A stretch of 64,000 nt of DNA, taken from contig JAWQUS010000004.1 of NCBI GenBank assembly GCA_036365455.1, forward strand, positions 4,471,501-4,535,500. The letters are read 5' to 3'. This document shows positions 12,401 to 18,400 of this stretch, piece by piece. Under the pieces are notes generated by a model. It saw only the letters and a list, made by a program, of their open reading frames with translations. It made no database searches and was not told where the DNA came from. The stretch comes from Macrosoma leucophasiata. Its lineage: Eukaryota > Arthropoda > Insecta > Lepidoptera > Hedylidae. Numbering within the stretch: position 1 is the first letter of the stretch; every line of letters begins with the position of its first letter. Both the position numbers and the translations under genes were made by a program.

Positions 12401-15400
12401 AGCGGAGGCAAATTCGTTTGCTAGTGTAGTAAGTCAAACGAACAAAAACCGTAAACGAATTCGTGAAGGTCCAAAATATATTCTATTACATTTCGCTTAG
12501 CGACATTTGTGCATATGACAAGATTTGACAGATAACAGTAGCACTACCATGAGTTCGTATCGAAACGCCACTATAGATTACTTCAGTCGATAAAGTGTTA
12601 TCTATCGTCGAATACTTTTCGATTCAAACCGTACCATGACTTAATTTTACTCGCTAGCGTTAGCTCGATTCTATTCTGTGATATTAAGTCGTTGTGTTGG
12701 TAACAAATACGATTGTACTAACTTCACATCTCACGATTCTGCCTCTTTCTAATTATACTGAAAGGACAGAGTAAGATAATAGCAAGCCTAATATTTAAAA
12801 GTTTTGAATAATCCTACAAATTAAAGATGCCATTATGAGTGGTTAAACCTTTGAACAGACATGACGTTTAAAATTATATCGGTTATAATCTGTCATGTCT
12901 GTCTTGTACATAGTCAAGAGTCAAAGTGTCAACAACATATTTGGGTCTTGCTTGCAGTGTTTTTGTAATAATTGTATCTATCGCTGTCTTGTTTTCTTTA
13001 AACTTTATAATGAGAACTAGTGCCACGCAATTCCAACTATTGGTGGATTATATGGAAAGGTATGTAATGTATTTAATTTCAATCATTATCATAAAGAGAA
13101 GCTAGCGTAACTATACGAAAGACGCTGTTTTTTTTTTTGTTAAACCTTTATTTCCAAAGTTTATTTTTATTTTTTTAGAAATTGAGACCTTAGCAAACCG
13201 GCGGAAGGTCCTCAAGGAAGGGCCCTAAATAATCAGCGCTGGGCGGAGCTAACAAGTATATCAAAAACCAATGGAAGACTTGGTGGAGCTACGAGCAAGG
13301 ATAGCAGAAGCAGTAGAATACGTGAATAATGGAAGATTCGCCCGTCTGATAACCCGATCTTTTCTAAAAAGATGTCGGGCGTGTATTGCTGCTGAAGGAA
13401 GGCATTTTGAACATTTGCTGTAATTTAAATAAAATCAAATTATTTTACTTAAAAGTTTTTTATTTCATTGAACTATCCTAAGCTTTGTTTTTTGTTTTGA
13501 GCAAAACCAGTTCCGTTACTCTGTCTCGTTCACACTTCCAAAATTACTCTCTCCGTCTCTTTCATACTAGAAATGTAAAGTTACCGTATCGAGGGAAAGC
13601 TTAGGTACATTAAATAATTTTAAAGTAAGTTATAAAAAATGGCTGAAAACCGGTTCCGTTCACAAAAAAAATAATTGACAATAATCTAAGAAATAATGTA
13701 GCAAGTGTTAAATCATTTTGGAATCCTCATTAAATGCGCCAACTTTTAAAGCTACTTGTCCAACCAGTGTAGTACAATTTTTTCCAGTAGACTCAGTTGA
13801 AATTGATCAAAAAATTCAATTTCACTTTTGATATGGGAATAATGTGTCATTTTCTTTTAAAATTAGAGCAGTTGGGTTAAAATATTAGACTACAAGGTAC
13901 AGAAGCATTAGTCAGGGTTACAAAACAATAAAAAAAATATTAAAAAGTGGAAATTTGTAAAAACGGGAAGTAAAAATGCATTACAAGGTGTACATTTTCT
14001 GTATTTTTTTCCAAATGGTAATAATTTTTAAAATACATGACATAGATTTTTTTTTGTATTTTTCTGATAACTGTTATAACCTGACCTATCACCCAGTACC
14101 GGCTTGACGTCGCATTCTGGGACACGCTGTATGTGCTCTTCTTCTCTAGGAGGGGTAAAAAATTTAAAGTGGCTGCAATCAATGCAACCTATTACCCCTG
14201 GAACACCATATTTACTGTAGAAACTAAAATTTAATAAAAAACACTTGTGAACTTAATATGCAAGTATAATATTAAATGATAATTTATTTCTTATAATAAA
14301 ATTGTAACCCAATAAATTACTACCTTTGCTTAATGCTGTCCCTTTCTTGTCTTGTTGTTGGGAACTTTATAAACCTTTTCAAAATATTGGGGTGGTTCAG
14401 TGCCATTGTCACTTCATGAATATAATTACTGATGGCTTCCTGCGGAAAATGGTGTGCCTTGCCAGTAATACTTCCGTGTGCATAAAATACTAATGCACAT
14501 AAAACCTGTAAAGTTGTGGACTGCTTATTTTTGAGTGATTGATATAAGACAACTTGAATTAGTTAAGATTTAAATAAATTTTACCTTAGATTCTAATGAG
14601 ACTCTTTGTGTAGATTTCAAATCCGTGTAATAACGTAATAAGTCGCACAAATCCTCAAAAGCATCCTTATTAAGCCGATATTCTTTGATGAAATTATTTT
14701 CACTTAAATGTTCAAGTGGGTTTCCAAGAACACTCCTCATATTGGCTCGAAACTGTCGTTGTTCCCGTCGTTCGTCTTCATATGCCGCTGCATCTAACAT
14801 ATTCCATGCTAAATATGTTCTTCCCGACATTATTTTCACAAGTAATGCAAGTAATACTCGAAATTAAATTATTTAAAACTCAGTAAAACTGTTTTCATGC
14901 ACAATTTTGCTAGTGAATGAATTTACTACTATCGACACGGTATTTCTCGATAGCATCTGTCAAATTTAAGACTCATGGTACCGAATTTCTATGGCATTGA
15001 TCTAAATGACAATCGCTAGCGATTTGATTTCGATACGTTTGATAACTCGTATGAACTCATACTACGGATTTTAGTTCTACGAGTGATCACCAGAGGCGCT
15101 GTAAAATTTTTCATAGATATTTTTTACGTAGTCGCTAGCGAGTAAAACCTTTGTAAACTCATGGTAGTGCTACTGGAATTGGTGTCGAATACTGTCGAAG
15201 CGACACCAATCTGTGGCGACAAGTGTACACGATCATTTTGATAATATTGTTTTGTTATTTAGATTTCTGTGGTAGTTAGGTACACTTAAAGCCTCAGGTC
15301 TATAACTCAAATACTAATAAAAACTAATTTCGCTTTCAGAGGGCCACACGGACGCGGAAATGATGGCATTAGTGTCCGAAATGGAGATGATGAAGATGAT

Positions 15401-18400
15401 AGGCAAGCACGTGAACATAATCAACCTGTTGGGGTGCTGCACACAAGATGGACCGCTATACGTGATCGTGGAGTACGCACCCAACGGGAACTTGAGAGAG
15501 TTCTTGAGGAACCATCGGCCAGGGAACAGGTACTTACGACGTCATATTAGAAAATGTTTTGGCGTAGAGATGTGACGTTCTTTATATAATATGAATATAT
15601 AATATAATATGTACGGCCCTGTAATTTCCGGCACAGAGGCATAACACCTTAGGCCTCAGGAGTGGTAACGCATTTGCATTTTGACCTTGGTCTTTGTGTG
15701 GGTGTCTATAGGCTGCAGTCATCACATAACATCAATGTGAACTGCATGCTTGTTTGCCACTTCAATTACATAAAAAAAATATATATATATAAAATAGTGG
15801 TTGATGATAGTGATATAAATAGAAGATAGTGTTGGGAACTCAATTCCCGGGTCGTGGGGGTGAATAAAGGTGTATATTATCTCTGGTGCAATGGGGATTT
15901 CTGCATTTTCTGGAAGTGCTACCCTCGAAGGTTGGTTATGTGTCCGGAAATGTCAACAGGCTCGCCACTTGTTACATTGGACAAAATGAAACCGGCGAAA
16001 CGTGGGTCGGTGTTCTGTTCACAAATGCTTGAATGCATCTATTCGTGTCTGCCTTTTGGAAAGTAGGCGTGAACGTAGGTTTTTTTATTTAGATTTGTAG
16101 GTAATAATTTTTTATTATCATTTCAGATACGAGCCGTCACCAGAAGATATGAAAGAGAAGAAAACTTTAACGCAGAAGGATCTGGTTTCCTTCTCCTATC
16201 AAGTTGCTAGAGGAATGGAATACTTGGCATCTAGAAGAGTAAGTAAAACATACACCTACAACATATGAATTTTTGCTTGGAAGCCTTTATAGATCAACGT
16301 GTGTGAACGTCTTTTAGTTCCGAGAGTATAACAACAAGTGTCGCATAAATTAATAGTCTCCTTTATTCGAACAATGGCGGTCAAACATTGCCAATACACG
16401 GCAGTAAATACAATAACGCGGTATGGGCAGCGTTCCGCTATAAAATTGCCGTCACTGCGATTGTCAGTCCGCAGGCTAAGCATGTCTTACTGGTGGTAGA
16501 GCTCCAGTGATGAAGCTCGCGGGCGTAGGCACCGCATTACCTAATATACTTGCCGCTAAATGGTAGTGTTCAGCACTATCGTGTTCCGATCAGGTGGTCA
16601 TGTACGGCCCAGTAATTTCCGACACAGAGGCATAACACCTTAGGTCCGTGGTAACGCATCTGCATTTTGACTTTTGGTCTTTGTGTAGGTGTATATAGGC
16701 TGCAGTCATCACTTAACATCAATGTGAACTGCAAGCTTGTTTGGCACTTTCATTACATAAAAAATAAAAATGTTATAAGTGGAATATGCCATCATTGCCG
16801 GTGCCAAGCGGGTTGACGGTGATTTTTATCGCGGGACGCCGTTGCCTAACCCCCGTTGCTGCATCTACTACCGCTGTACAGTATCCAACAGTAAATATTG
16901 CACACCGACCTCAGGGGAGAGACTTCGTATAATTTCGGCTCTGTAGAGCGTTATCTCTTTCGCACACAACCTACCTGACGTTTGTCGACCATTTTGAGCA
17001 AGTTTTGACCAATACCGGACTATCAGTGCTTACGTAAGCAGTGTGCTGCAGAGACGACGTCGAAACTAGGCGATTGTCTCTTTCGTAAGCCCTATGTGCA
17101 ATATTTATTGTTAGGTACTGTAGGTACGTACTATTCGAACGGTTTGACCGCCATTATTCTGTCGACTGACCGCTCCAGTGCATAGAGTAATACGGGCCAC
17201 CGGTCGCGGCGGACCGGAGAGGAGTAGTCATATGCAGGCTTTCTCCTCTGTCACTTTGACAGCAAGTGGTCCTACGCCTGTCGCCCAGATGTTTAAATGT
17301 GTGCGTCAAATTGTTTATGTATTTTGTTAAAGAGTTTCGTAGAAATATACGATTTTTGTAGCCTGTGTGTGTATCACACGTAGTTCCCCCCGCAAAACTT
17401 TTTTACTGGTGGTAGAGTTCCAGTGACGGAGCTCGCGGGCGTAGGCACCACCGCATTACCTAATATACTTGCCGCTAAATGGTAGTGTTCAGCACTATCG
17501 TGTTCCGGTCAGGTGGTAATGTACGGCCCTGTAATTTCAGGCACAGAGGCATATCACCTAATGCCTCAGGAGTGGCAGCGCATCTGCATTTTGACCTCTG
17601 GTCATTGTGTGGGTGTCTATAGGCTGCAGTCATCACTTAACATCAATGTGAACTGCATGCTTGTTTGCCACTTTTATTACATAAAAAAAAAAAATGACGA
17701 GACTGTTTTGCATCGGTAATTGGCTATGGCTACTCCCCTCCGGTCCGCCGTGGCGGCCGGTGGCCCGCGTTGCTCTATGCTCCAGTGTAATAATGCACCT
17801 CCACTCGTGAGCGGTGGGCTCGTCACGCCATAAGCCTGCTCAAAAAGGCTAATTTCGAATCAGAATCAGAAACTCATTTATTCATTTAGGGTGACAGGCA
17901 CCTCATATGACACGTCAAAAACAAACAAAATAAATTAAAGTGAATAACAATTGATATACATGTCAAACAAGATAAAAAAATATATGTAATAACATCATTG
18001 TGTAAAGTCAAGAATATCACTAAGATAAAACTAAATATAATATGCTAATGTAAAAAGTATATCAGTAGAATCAGTAGAATGTCTCATTTCCCTTTACAAA
18101 CTGATAACAAAGAGTAAAAAGAAAAGAAAAAGAGTCATTCTTTGTCATTCACCAGCAGAGTTCCAAAGACCAATATGATCAGAGAAAAATGACAGAGAAT
18201 GAATGTTATCATTCCAGTGTATCCATCGTGACCTGGCCGCGAGGAACGTGCTGGTGTCGGATGACTGCGTGCTCAAAATCGCGGACTTCGGCCTCGCGAA
18301 GGACGTGCACAGCAACGACTACTACCGCAAGAAGACGGAGGGTCGCCTCCCGGTGCGGTGGATGGCGCCCGAGTCCCTGTACCATAAGGTCTTCACTACG

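Larger units (their letters stand above)
12536..15175. mobile_element. Decayed PIF/Harbinger element in an FGFR kinase intron
   Basis: Perfect 18-bp inverted termini CAGTAGCACTACCATGAG (12536-12553) and CTCATGGTAGTGCTACTG (15158-15175). Inside are a Myb/SANT-like gene remnant on + and a HARBI1-type transposase remnant on -, the two proteins typical of this superfamily. The expected 3-bp TWA target duplication is not intact (TAA versus GAA flank). Both genes are broken, so it cannot move itself. Confidence 0.85.
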
